DNA of 33,328 bases from JAUILA01 sp964563925 (GTDB lineage: Bacteria; Bacteroidota; Bacteroidia; Cytophagales; Cyclobacteriaceae), in the NCBI GenBank assembly GCA_964563925.1, contig CAZLZD010000047.1:1-33328 (forward strand). Reading direction: 5' to 3'. The position numbers and the translations under genes are program-made. Each line of letters begins with the position of its first letter. The first letter of the stretch is position 1. Below the pieces are notes generated by a model. That model worked only from the letters and a program-made list of their open reading frames with translations, searched no databases and was not told where the DNA came from. Of the stretch, positions 1-8,477 are shown one piece after another.

Positions 1-378
1 TTCTTCCCTTAGTGTATGAAGGATGCGTGCACACCCCAAAAGGCTGGCGGTATGTACATCATGCCCGCAGGCGTGCATGATGCCTTCATTTTTTGATTTG
101 TAGGGAACGTTATTCTGTTCGGTGATTGGAAGTGCATCCATATCGGCCCGCAGTGCGATCGTTTTACTTTCCGGATTTTTGCCTTTTATCAGGGCACTAA
201 CCCCGGTCCCCGCGATGTTTTCGGAGGGCTCCAAACCGATGGACCTGAGTTCGGCCGCCACATACTTAGCCGTTTCGTATTCCTTATACGAAAGTTCCGG
301 GTGCATATGCAGGTGCCGTCGCAGCGCAACGACGTCCTGAAAGAATGTACCGGCAAGTCTCTTTATTTTGTCAGTCAC
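1..378 (-). CDS. M20-family amidohydrolase, N-terminal part (runs off the left edge)
   Basis: The minus strand reads as an open frame from a GTG at 378 to the window edge, giving 126 residues of the N-terminus. It resembles M20D metallopeptidases (N-acyl-amino-acid or hippurate hydrolase type), which cleave amide bonds with a two-metal centre. Visible family marks are RRHLHMHPELS near residue 20, ALRADMDALP near 76-84 and the metal-binding HACGHDVHT at 102-110, whose cysteine and histidines are the expected ligands. The GTG start overlaps the stop of the upstream SPOR-lipoprotein gene by 8 bases, so the two are probably translationally coupled. No ATG fits the conserved N-terminus. No signal peptide is seen, so a cytoplasmic enzyme is likely. 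Substrate cannot be told. The C-terminal dimerisation domain lies outside the window. Confidence 0.88.
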   Translation of the reverse strand, partial: MTDKIKRLAGTFFQDVVALRRHLHMHPELSYKEYETAKYVAAELRSIGLEPSENIAGTGVSALIKGKNPESKTIALRADMDALPITEQNNVPYKSKNEGIMHACGHDVHTASLLGCARILHTLREE

Positions 379-892
379 CTTCTTCCGGGTCTATGGGTAT
401 CCGTTCCGGGATGATGATCGCATTGGGGAATTCTTCCCGAACAATTGTAATACTTTTCTGCGCTTCCAGCCGGGTGAAATAGGCCCCGACCCTGACTTTG
501 AAGTTAGGTTCATCATACGACAATCGGGCATCTTCATCCGGGAGCATGGAAATCACTTTACCACGGATTTTACGGGCATTTTCCCGGTCAGTACCTGAGT
601 AGACCTGGATAGTAAATCCGTCAATCGCATTTACATTCTTCCTGAAATCGTCGGTTTTATCCAGTACATCATTTATACGGTATGTTACATCCGCAGAGGG
701 GATCACCGCAGGATCCGCCTGATTATTGTCGACCGGATCGGTATTGAGTGTATCCTCGGGCATAACATAATCGGGTCTTACTTTCGCGAGATCTTCGGTA
801 TACATTTCCTTATCTGCCGATCGTACACTCTGGGACACCTGGCAAGCACTTATCCCCATCACTACAGACACTATATAGATGGTTTTTATCAT
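371..892 (-). CDS. SPOR-domain lipoprotein
   Basis: Predicted 173-residue lipoprotein. The frame is open upstream to an ATG at 958 inside secA, but the ATG at 892 is preferred: it lies one base after the secA stop and starts a clean lipoprotein signal, MIKTIYIVSVVMGISAC, with the lipidated cysteine at residue 17. After an acidic, low-complexity linker, the last 75 or so residues (from GFTIQVYSG, with KVRVGAYFTRLEA) match the SPOR fold, which in known cases binds glycan strands stripped of peptides. The protein is probably anchored in the cell envelope and contacts peptidoglycan. It sits in a dapF-secA-SPOR-M20 series on one strand with almost no spacing, so it is likely cotranscribed with secA. 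Its exact role is unknown. Confidence 0.82.
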   Translation of the reverse strand: MIKTIYIVSVVMGISACQVSQSVRSADKEMYTEDLAKVRPDYVMPEDTLNTDPVDNNQADPAVIPSADVTYRINDVLDKTDDFRKNVNAIDGFTIQVYSGTDRENARKIRGKVISMLPDEDARLSYDEPNFKVRVGAYFTRLEAQKSITIVREEFPNAIIIPERIPIDPEEGD

Positions 893-893
893 A

Positions 894-3800
894 TCAGCTT
901 TCCACAAGTACACATTTATTATTATTGATGTCTTCTTCCACGGTCTTGAACTTGACATCTTTCTTTACACTGCCATCCTGGTATTGCACCGTGACCCGGT
1001 CATTCCTTCCAAACGTTTTGTCGGACTTGATTGGCATTGTTTTTTCTGCCGGCGGCCGGTTTGCGGCTGCCGGAGGCGCATCTCCTCCGCTGAGCAGGGA
1101 GCGGCTGGCATCTTTCTGCTCTTTGAGTTGCTGCCGCCGTTCACGAGCCATGCGTGCTTCCTGGACCTGGTCCGGATCCTGAACCGGGAGGTCTGCCTTC
1201 AACAGGAATGAAATGGTATCTTCGTTTACCTTGGCAATGAATCGCTTGAACAGCTCGAATCCTTCAAATTTGTAGATCAGTAACGGGTCCTTTTGTTCGT
1301 ATACCGCATTCTGTACACTTTGCTTCAGGTCATCCATTTCACGGAGATGGTCTTTCCAGAGCTGGTCAATGATACCAAGGGTTATCATCTTTTCCATAGC
1401 CCGGATAAGTTCCGCGTTCTTGGTTTCCACGCATTTCTTCAGATTCGCCGCCACCCCGATTTGTTTCTTTCCATCGGAAAAAGGCACGAGAATGTTTTCC
1501 ACCGTAGCCCCGCGGGTCTCTTCAATATTCTTAATTACCGGGTATGCCTTTTCAGCGATCGACAAGTTCTTCCGCTTGTAATGGGCATAGGCGGTATTGT
1601 AAAGTTCTTCGGTCAGCTTTTCCGCTGATATCGACGAGAAGTCTTCCTGGCTGATCTCAAAATCCAGGGCCAGGACACCCAGCACAGTAAGCTTGAAACT
1701 GTCGTAATTATCAGCGCCCTGGGTATTCAGAACGATATCCTCACAGGTATCGTAAAGCATATTCATGATATCGAGCTGCAGTCGTTCTCCAAACAGGGCA
1801 TTACGCCGGCGTTTGTAGATCACCTCCCGCTGGGAATTCATCACATCATCATATTCCAGCAGCCTCTTGCGGATGCCGAAGTTATTTTCCTCCACTTTTT
1901 TCTGTGCTCTTTCAATGGATTTGGTCACCATGGAGTGAGAGATCACCTCTCCTTCCTGTAACCCAAGGCGGTCCATTACCTTGGCGATCCGTTCCGGCAT
2001 GAACATACGCATCAGGTTATCTTCGAGAGAGACAAAAAACTGTGATGACCCGGGGTCCCCCTGCCGGCCTGAACGTCCGCGGAGCTGCCGGTCTACCCGA
2101 CGCGATTCATGGCGTTCCGTACCAATGATGGCAAGTCCGCCTGCCTGTTTGGATTCCGGGGACAGCTTGATGTCCGTACCACGGCCTGCCATGTTAGTTG
2201 CAATGGTCACAGTGCCTGATTTACCGGCTTCCGCCACGACTTCCGCTTCACGCTGATGTTGTTTGGCATTCAGCACCTGGTGCTTGATCTTTCGCATATT
2301 CAGCATCCGGCTCAGCAGCTCAGAAATTTCGACGGAAGTGGTACCCACCAATACGGGTCTTCCTTCACTGGTCAGGGAGACAATCTCTTCCACCACCGCA
2401 TTGAATTTTTCCCGGACGGTTTTGTATACCATATCCTGTCTGTCATCCCGGGCAATAGGACGGTTGGTGGGAATGACCACCACGTCGAGTTCGTAGATTT
2501 CCCAGAATTCACCCGCTTCTGTTTCCGCTGTACCCGTCATACCTGCCAGTTTGTGGTACATCCTGAAATAATTCTGCAGGGTAATGGTGGCGTAGGTCTG
2601 GGTGGCATCCTCCACTTTTACATTCTCCTTTGCCTCAATAGCCTGGTGCAGACCATCGCTGTAGCGGCGTCCTTCCATCACCCGTCCGGTCTGTTCGTCT
2701 ACGATCTTCACCTTACCGTCAACCAGGATATACTCGGTATCCTTCTCGAACAAGGTATATGCCTTCAGTAACTGATTGACGGTATGAATACGCTGTGATT
2801 TTTCGGAGTAATCCCGTATGAGTTCATCCTTTTTCTCCAGTTTTTCCTCGTCGGAGAGTTCCTCGGATTTCTCCAGGTCGGCGACTTCCGTACCAATATC
2901 GGGCATGATGAAGAAATTGGGATCCTCTCCGGTGCCCGTAATCAGGTCAATACCTTTTTCAGTGAGATCGATACTGTTCTGTTTTTCATCAATGGTAAAG
3001 TACAGGGGCTCGTCGGCCTCCGGCATCATTTTCTGATTATCCTGCAGATAGAAATTTTCTGTTTTCTGGAGAATTTGCCGAATCCCGGTTTCACTCAGGT
3101 ATTTGATCAGCGGCTTGTGTTTGGGAAGTCCCCGGTACACGCGGAAAAGGGCCAGGCCTCCGTCTTTCTCGTTGCCTTCGGCGATCAGCTTTTTGGCCTC
3201 GGTCAGGAATTGCTGGACCACCTTTTTCTGTGCATCCACCAGGCGACCGATTCGGGGTTTCAGGTCATAGTATTCGTGCTCATCTCCTTTCGGTACCGGT
3301 CCGGAAATAATCAGTGGTGTCCTCGCTTCGTCAATAAGTACCGAATCAACCTCATCGACCATGGCGTAGTGGTGCTTTCGCTGTACCAGGTCATCGGTTT
3401 CCCTGGCCATGTTGTCACGGAGGTAGTCAAAACCGAATTCATTGTTGGTCCCATAGGTTATATCCGCTTTGTAGGCATTTCTGCGTGCGTCAGAGTTGGG
3501 CTGGTGTTTGTCAATACAATCAACCCGAAGCCCGTGGAATTCAAAAATAGGGGCCATCCACTCACTGTCCCGTTTGGCCAGGTAATCGTTGACCGTTACA
3601 ATATGCACGCCGCGTTTGGCGAGGGCATTCAGGAAGGCAGGCAGGGTCGCCACCAGGGTCTTACCCTCACCGGTAGCCATCTCGGCGATCTTTCCCTCAT
3701 GAAGGACAATCCCTCCGATCAGCTGGACATCGTAATGCAGCATTTCCCAGGTGGTTTTGTTCCCCGCGGCCGACCAGGTGTTGGACCATCGGGCCTTATC

Positions 3801-4250
3801 CTCATGCAGGGTCACATGTTCTTTTTCCGCGGCAAATTTTTTATCCGCCATGCTGGCGGTCACTTCAAGGTACTCATTCTCCTTAAAGCGGCGTGCGGTT
3901 TCCTTAACTACCGCAAAAGCCTGCGGAAGGACCTGCCGGAGTACTTTCTCCAGTTCCTTATTCCGGTCTTCCTCTATCCGGTCGATCTCGGAAAAAATAT
4001 CTTCTTTTTCCTGGATGTCGAGGTCCGGGTTATCGGCCACTTTCTGGTGCAATGAATCCAGTTTCTGGTCGATCTCTTTCAGAAAATCATCGATCGTCGC
4101 CTGGATCGTACGGGTCTTCTCCCGAAGTTCATCATGGCTGAGGTCACTCAGGGTGGCATATTCCTTGTTGATCTCTTCCACCATGGGCATCACTTTTTTG
4201 ATGTCCTTCTCCGACTTCGTCCCGAATATTTTTGCTATAAATTTTAACAT
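894..4250 (-). CDS. secA: Preprotein translocase ATPase SecA
   Basis: SecA is the motor ATPase that drives unfolded preproteins through SecYEG. The 1,118-residue protein shows the Walker A motif MATGEGKT at 191-198, the Walker B/DEAD-like DEVD at 299-302 followed by LIDEARTPLIISG, the TGTAETE helicase motif in the middle and QLRGRSGRQGDPGSSQFF in nucleotide-binding domain 2. It is about 200 residues longer than the E. coli protein (901), with an insertion after residue 320 (GPVPKGDEHEYYDL onward) and a longer N-terminal region; this size is usual for Bacteroidota. The C-terminus ends KCVLVES and has no CxC...CH zinc motif, so SecB-type binding through that tail is not expected. Start is ATG at 4250, preceded by a purine-rich AGGAAGGAA. 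It follows dapF by 58 bases. Confidence 0.98.
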   Translation of the reverse strand: MLKFIAKIFGTKSEKDIKKVMPMVEEINKEYATLSDLSHDELREKTRTIQATIDDFLKEIDQKLDSLHQKVADNPDLDIQEKEDIFSEIDRIEEDRNKELEKVLRQVLPQAFAVVKETARRFKENEYLEVTASMADKKFAAEKEHVTLHEDKARWSNTWSAAGNKTTWEMLHYDVQLIGGIVLHEGKIAEMATGEGKTLVATLPAFLNALAKRGVHIVTVNDYLAKRDSEWMAPIFEFHGLRVDCIDKHQPNSDARRNAYKADITYGTNNEFGFDYLRDNMARETDDLVQRKHHYAMVDEVDSVLIDEARTPLIISGPVPKGDEHEYYDLKPRIGRLVDAQKKVVQQFLTEAKKLIAEGNEKDGGLALFRVYRGLPKHKPLIKYLSETGIRQILQKTENFYLQDNQKMMPEADEPLYFTIDEKQNSIDLTEKGIDLITGTGEDPNFFIMPDIGTEVADLEKSEELSDEEKLEKKDELIRDYSEKSQRIHTVNQLLKAYTLFEKDTEYILVDGKVKIVDEQTGRVMEGRRYSDGLHQAIEAKENVKVEDATQTYATITLQNYFRMYHKLAGMTGTAETEAGEFWEIYELDVVVIPTNRPIARDDRQDMVYKTVREKFNAVVEEIVSLTSEGRPVLVGTTSVEISELLSRMLNMRKIKHQVLNAKQHQREAEVVAEAGKSGTVTIATNMAGRGTDIKLSPESKQAGGLAIIGTERHESRRVDRQLRGRSGRQGDPGSSQFFVSLEDNLMRMFMPERIAKVMDRLGLQEGEVISHSMVTKSIERAQKKVEENNFGIRKRLLEYDDVMNSQREVIYKRRRNALFGERLQLDIMNMLYDTCEDIVLNTQGADNYDSFKLTVLGVLALDFEISQEDFSSISAEKLTEELYNTAYAHYKRKNLSIAEKAYPVIKNIEETRGATVENILVPFSDGKKQIGVAANLKKCVETKNAELIRAMEKMITLGIIDQLWKDHLREMDDLKQSVQNAVYEQKDPLLIYKFEGFELFKRFIAKVNEDTISFLLKADLPVQDPDQVQEARMARERRQQLKEQKDASRSLLSGGDAPPAAANRPPAEKTMPIKSDKTFGRNDRVTVQYQDGSVKKDVKFKTVEEDINNNKCVLVES

Positions 4251-4308
4251 GATTTATTCCTTCCTACCTGCAGAAAATAAAATTACAGGTAAATTTTGTA
4301 ATATTTTA

Positions 4309-5085
4309 TTAATGTGCCAACTCCATCGAACCGGTAAAAACTTCCAGGGCCGGTCCTGTAAGACATACATGAGTAAACGTACCCGACGAATCGCCCTGAA
4401 ATGACACTTCCAGGTCCCCGCCCCTGGTGCGAACGGCTACCGGGGAGGCCATACCTTTCTGTGATGAAGCAATGGCGGCCGCGGTCACTCCCGTACCACA
4501 GGAAAGGGTCTCATTTTCCACCCCGCGTTCGTACGTCCGTACCCTGATTCCTTCCCCCTCGAGCTCGACAAAATTGATATTCACCCCTTTTTCCTGAAAG
4601 GTTTGGTTATAACGAATTTCCCGGCCTCTTCCATATACATCCACCTCATCGATTGCCTGTACAAAGCGGATCAAATGTGGTGATCCCGTATCAACAAACA
4701 TACCATCGTCCATTTGCCTGACATTTTGTACGTTATTCATGCCAAGGCGGACACGCTGACCGGACAATAGTTCCGCTTCATGCGGACCGTCATAGGCGAG
4801 GAATCGGCATTTTCCGGATACCAGTCCCAGTTTTTCAGCAAAACGAACCGCACAACGGCTGCCGTTACCACACAGGCTCTGACTGCCGTCAGGGTTATAG
4901 AAAACCATTTCAAAATCAAATTCGTCCGAATTGCGGATGAGGATCAGTCCGTCACTCCCAATCCCGAATTTCCGGTCGCAGAGTAACTTCACTGTTTCCA
5001 GATCACGGGGAAAGGCTTCATCCCGATCATCGATAAGGATAAAATCGTTGCCGGTTGCCTGGTATTTGAAAAATTGAATCGACAT
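4309..5085 (-). CDS. dapF: Diaminopimelate epimerase
   Basis: DapF interconverts LL- and meso-diaminopimelate, the last step before lysine and the cross-linking residue of peptidoglycan. With the ATG at 5085 the protein has 258 residues and begins MSIQFFKYQATGNDFILID, matching the canonical N-terminus. The two catalytic cysteines are visible: Cys72 in NPDGSQSLCGNGSRC and Cys196 in ENETLSCGTGV. An in-frame ATG at 5103 would add six residues (MSRGFF) but lies inside a hairpin, so it is less likely. The chosen ATG directly abuts a seven-base T-tract, which leaves no ordinary ribosome-binding site. It is upstream of secA on the same strand. Cytoplasmic. Confidence 0.95.
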   Translation of the reverse strand: MSIQFFKYQATGNDFILIDDRDEAFPRDLETVKLLCDRKFGIGSDGLILIRNSDEFDFEMVFYNPDGSQSLCGNGSRCAVRFAEKLGLVSGKCRFLAYDGPHEAELLSGQRVRLGMNNVQNVRQMDDGMFVDTGSPHLIRFVQAIDEVDVYGRGREIRYNQTFQEKGVNINFVELEGEGIRVRTYERGVENETLSCGTGVTAAAIASSQKGMASPVAVRTRGGDLEVSFQGDSSGTFTHVCLTGPALEVFTGSMELAH

Positions 5086-5116
5086 AAAAAAACCCCGTGA
5101 CATCTGTCACAGGGTT
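5086..5116 (-). terminator. Hairpin plus T-tract between the DUF4834 gene and dapF
   Basis: On the minus strand the arms AACCCTGTGACA and TGTCACGGGGTT pair at 11 of 12 positions around a two-base loop, and seven T follow at once. This is a textbook intrinsic terminator shape, 25 bases after the DUF4834 stop. It is odd because the T-tract touches the dapF ATG at 5085, so the element also acts as the dapF leader. A TAGTTTTG box (5117-5124) just upstream could be a -7 element for dapF, though no clear -33 TTG is seen. Confidence 0.7.
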
Positions 5117-5140
5117 CAAAACTACTTATTTCTGTTGACT

Positions 5141-5386
5141 TTATTCTACTTCTTCGTAGTCTACATATTCCCCGCCTTTGAACTTGCCGGAAGACTTTTT
5201 CTCCTTATCAGGGATATAATCAATATGAACGTTTCCGTCCGGTCTTTCCGGGCCGGTATACCGTTGTTGAGTGTACCCCCGTGTCTTCGCCGAAGCCTGG
5301 CTACCGCCCAGAAGACGGAAAACATACCCCATGACTTTCATGAAGATGAACGAGAGGATAAATACGATTAATATGAACTTTATCAA
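5141..5386 (-). CDS. DUF4834 family small membrane protein
   Basis: An 81-residue protein with one N-terminal membrane segment (residues 2-24, MIKFILIVFILSFIFMKVMG), then a short polar tail rich in Gly, Arg, Lys, Tyr and Glu with the motif VHIDYIP near residue 53. This layout and the IDYIP motif match DUF4834, a family of unknown function found essentially in Bacteroidota. The tail probably faces the cytoplasm. It lies 33 bases downstream of carB on the same strand and is followed by a terminator-like hairpin, so it is probably the last gene of a carB transcript. No function should be assigned. Confidence 0.8.
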   Translation of the reverse strand: MIKFILIVFILSFIFMKVMGYVFRLLGGSQASAKTRGYTQQRYTGPERPDGNVHIDYIPDKEKKSSGKFKGGEYVDYEEVE

Positions 5387-5419
5387 AACTGTTATTTCTT
5401 GATTCTCTTACCTATAAAC

Positions 5420-8233
5420 TTATTTACTCAGGTATAGGTTTCGTTCTCCATAGATTTTCAGGAAATAATCATCCATTAGGTCATCTATAAAGTAGATGGC
5501 TTCCCCGGTGGATTTCATTTCCGGACCAAGTTCCTTGTTTACATTGGGGAATTTATGAAATGAAAATACAGGTTCCTTGATGGCATACCCTTTTTTCTTG
5601 GGATTAAATTTGAAATCCTTCAATTTCTTCTCTCCAAGCATGACCTTCACCGCGTAGTTTACATAAGGTTCGTCATACGCTTTGCATATGAAGGGCACCG
5701 TACGGCTGGCCCGCGGGTTGGCTTCTATGATATACACTTTGTCATCCTTGACGGCAAACTGGATATTTATCAGTCCGACCGTATTCAATGCAAGGGCAAT
5801 CTTTTTCGTATAGTCTTCGATCTGCCTGACCACAAGGTCACCCAGGTTGTACGGGGGAAGCACCGCATAGGAATCTCCGGAATGTATACCTGCCGGCTCA
5901 ATGTGCTGCATAATTCCTATGATGTACACATCTTCACCGTCACAAATCGCATCTGCCTCGCATTCAATCGCACCATCAAGGAAGTGATCAAGCAGTACTT
6001 TGTTGCCAGGTATCTTTTTGAGAATATCCACTATGTGCGATTCCAGCTCCTTCTCATTGATCACGATTTTCATGCTTTGTCCGCCCAGTACATACGAAGG
6101 CCTCACCAGCAACGGGAACCCGATATCCTTGGATAATTCGATGGCGGTCTCAGCGTCTTCGGCCACTCCGAACTCCGGATAAGGAATGTTATTGTCCTTC
6201 AGCAGGGTTGAAAAACTCCCCCGGTCTTCTGCGAGGTCGAGCGACTGGAAATTCGTTCCGAGGATTTTAACCCCGTATTTCTCGAGCTTTTCAGCCAGTT
6301 TCAGGGCTGTCTGCCCACCCAGCTGAACGATCACGCCCTTGGGCTGTTCGTGCTCGATAATATCAAAAATATGTTCCCAGAAAACCGGTTCGAAATAGAG
6401 CTTGTCGGCCACATCAAAATCGGTGGAAACGGTTTCCGGATTACAGTTGATCATGATGGTTTCATAACCGCATTCTTTAGCGGCCAGGATTCCATGCACG
6501 CATGAGTAGTCAAATTCAATTCCCTGACCTATCCGGTTAGGCCCTGAACCGAGTACGATAACTTTTTCACGATCGGTTTTTATCGATTCATTCTCCTCGT
6601 CAAATGTGGAATAATAATAAGGAGTCTGGGCTTCAAATTCTGCGGCACAGGTATCCACCAGTTTGTAGACCCGCTTGATCCCTAACTCTTTCCGTTTTTT
6701 ATGAACCTCACTTTCCCAGCATTTCATAAGGTGGCCAAGCTGCCTGTCGGCGTAACCCTTGACCTTCGCCTCTTTCAGTAATTCTTTGGGAATTGAATTG
6801 ATATCATACTGGGCGATTTTCTTTTCCAGGGCAACCAGTTCTTCAATTTCCTGCAGGAACCACGGATCTATTTTGGTCAGGTTCTGTATGGTCTTGAAGG
6901 GGATACCCAGTTTAAACGCATCGTAAATATGGAAGAGCCGGTTCCAGCTGGGGCGTTCAAGGCTTTCCAGGATCTCCGCCTGCTTGGTAAGCTCTTTTCC
7001 GTCGGCACCAAGTCCGTTCCGGTTGATTTCCAGGGACTGGCAGGCTTTCTGTAAGGCTTCCTGGAAGTTTCGTCCGATCCCCATGACCTCTCCCACTGAT
7101 TTCATGGAAAGCCCGAGGTGACGATCCGACCCGACGAATTTGTCAAAATTCCAGCGCGGGATCTTGACAATCACATAATCAATGGCCGGTTCAAAGAATG
7201 CAGAGGTTGTGCCGGTGATGGCATTTTTAAGTTCATCCAGGTTGTAACCGATGGCAAGCTTCGCAGCGATCTTTGCGATCGGGTACCCGGTAGCCTTCGA
7301 AGCCAGGGCCGAAGAACGGGAAACGCGCGGGTTGATCTCAATTCCGATGATGTCGTCGTTTTCGGGGTTGACGGCAAACTGTACGTTACAGCCACCGGCA
7401 AACTGACCGATGGAATTCATCATCCGGATGGCCAGGTCCCGCATATGCTGATACACCGTATCGGGAAGGGTCATGGCCGGAGCCACCGTTATGGAATCAC
7501 CCGTATGCACGCCCATCGGATCAAAATTCTCGATCGAACAAATAATTATCACATTTCCCAGGTTGTCGCGGAGGAGTTCAAGTTCATATTCCTTCCATCC
7601 CAGGATACTTTGTTCGACCAGTACCTCATGAATAGGTGAGGTATGAAGGCCGTTGGTCAGGGCTTTTTCAAATTCATCGGGGTTGTCGACAAATCCTCCG
7701 CCGGAACCCCCGAGTGTGTAGGACGGACGGATAACCAACGGAAACCCGATTTCCTGGGCGATTTCCTTTCCCTGGAGAAAGGAGGTTGCCGTTTCCCCCT
7801 TGCAGACACCTACACCGATTTCCTGCATTTTGAGACGGAATTTCTCCCGGTTCTCCGTGGTTTCAATGGCGTCTATGTCCACACCAATGATCCGTACGCC
7901 AAAATGCTCCCAAATCCCGGCCTTGTCACAATCAATGGCCAGGTTAAGAGCCGTTTGTCCGCCCATGGTAGGCAGTACCGCATCAATATTGTGGTTTTGC
8001 AGGATCTCCTTGATTGACGCTTTTGTCAATGGCTTCAGATAAATATGATCGGCGGTGACCTTGTCGGTCATGATCGTTGCCGGATTTGAATTAATCAGGA
8101 TGACTTCAATTCCTTCTTCCCGGAGCGAACGTGCCGCCTGGGATCCTGAATAATCAAATTCACAGGCTTGCCCGATAATGATTGGACCGCTTCCTATGAT
8201 AAGAACACTTCGTATACTTCTGTCTCTTGGCAT
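5420..8233 (-). CDS. carB: Carbamoyl-phosphate synthase large subunit, without the allosteric domain
   Basis: CarB makes carbamoyl phosphate from bicarbonate, ammonia and two ATP, for pyrimidine and arginine synthesis. The 937 residues contain both ATP-grasp halves: the first opens VLIIGSGPIIIGQACEFDYSG (9-29 region) and has RPSYTLGGSGGGF at 169; the second opens VIVLGSGPNRIGQGIEFDYS and has RPSYVLGGQ. The oligomerisation segment lies between. The E. coli enzyme is 1,073 residues, its last 140 or so forming the MGS-like domain that binds UMP and ornithine. Here the protein stops just after the second ATP-grasp (ERNLYLSK), with no frameshift seen downstream. I believe this form is common in Bacteroidota. 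carA is not adjacent. Start is ATG at 8233; a TAACTTTG box lies about 70 bases upstream. Confidence 0.97.
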   Translation of the reverse strand: MPRDRSIRSVLIIGSGPIIIGQACEFDYSGSQAARSLREEGIEVILINSNPATIMTDKVTADHIYLKPLTKASIKEILQNHNIDAVLPTMGGQTALNLAIDCDKAGIWEHFGVRIIGVDIDAIETTENREKFRLKMQEIGVGVCKGETATSFLQGKEIAQEIGFPLVIRPSYTLGGSGGGFVDNPDEFEKALTNGLHTSPIHEVLVEQSILGWKEYELELLRDNLGNVIIICSIENFDPMGVHTGDSITVAPAMTLPDTVYQHMRDLAIRMMNSIGQFAGGCNVQFAVNPENDDIIGIEINPRVSRSSALASKATGYPIAKIAAKLAIGYNLDELKNAITGTTSAFFEPAIDYVIVKIPRWNFDKFVGSDRHLGLSMKSVGEVMGIGRNFQEALQKACQSLEINRNGLGADGKELTKQAEILESLERPSWNRLFHIYDAFKLGIPFKTIQNLTKIDPWFLQEIEELVALEKKIAQYDINSIPKELLKEAKVKGYADRQLGHLMKCWESEVHKKRKELGIKRVYKLVDTCAAEFEAQTPYYYSTFDEENESIKTDREKVIVLGSGPNRIGQGIEFDYSCVHGILAAKECGYETIMINCNPETVSTDFDVADKLYFEPVFWEHIFDIIEHEQPKGVIVQLGGQTALKLAEKLEKYGVKILGTNFQSLDLAEDRGSFSTLLKDNNIPYPEFGVAEDAETAIELSKDIGFPLLVRPSYVLGGQSMKIVINEKELESHIVDILKKIPGNKVLLDHFLDGAIECEADAICDGEDVYIIGIMQHIEPAGIHSGDSYAVLPPYNLGDLVVRQIEDYTKKIALALNTVGLINIQFAVKDDKVYIIEANPRASRTVPFICKAYDEPYVNYAVKVMLGEKKLKDFKFNPKKKGYAIKEPVFSFHKFPNVNKELGPEMKSTGEAIYFIDDLMDDYFLKIYGERNLYLSK

Positions 8234-8305
8234 TTGTAGTGGTTATGAGAATTATTGGAGAATATGAGAATAGTTGGTGGATTTTCGTGTTCGCACAAAT
8301 TGCCA

Positions 8306-8313
8306 CAAAGTTA
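8306..8313 (-). promoter_or_regulatory. Candidate -7 box (TAACTTTG) for carB
   Basis: The minus strand reads TAACTTTG, an exact match to the Bacteroidota sigma -7 consensus TAnnTTTG. Transcription would start near 8300, leaving a leader of about 65 bases before the carB ATG at 8233. No TTG was found at the expected -33 distance, so this is a partial match. Confidence 0.4.
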
Positions 8314-8359
8314 CTTGAAAATGCCGGTATTAAAAGGAGTTAAAAAACAAAGTTCATTA

Positions 8360-8387
8360 AAAGATGTAAATAGACCTTTACATCTTT
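8360..8387. repeat. Perfect 11-base inverted repeat in the carB upstream region
   Basis: Arms AAAGATGTAAA and TTTACATCTTT are separated by six bases (TAGACC). It lies in the 244-base gap between the end of the DUF58 gene (8478) and the start of carB (8233), upstream of the carB -7 box. It could be a weak, AT-rich terminator for the DUF58 operon (minus strand continues TTTTAATG) or an operator for carB. The rest of the gap (8234-8477) holds no convincing gene. Confidence 0.6.
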
Positions 8388-8477
8388 GCTTATGGATCGG
8401 AAAACGTCCAGGGGGAATACCTGGAAAGGCGCGGACCCGGACCGGGAATCTGGCCGGACGGGCAGCGGATGATGGGC

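Noticed and set aside
2256..2771. Plus-strand open frame of 171 codons
   Set aside because: Antisense shadow of secA; no recognisable protein features.
3075..4055. Open frame of 326 codons on the plus strand
   Set aside because: It lies wholly antisense to secA, whose motifs are unmistakable. The translation has no family-like motifs and its length follows from the codon use of the opposite strand.
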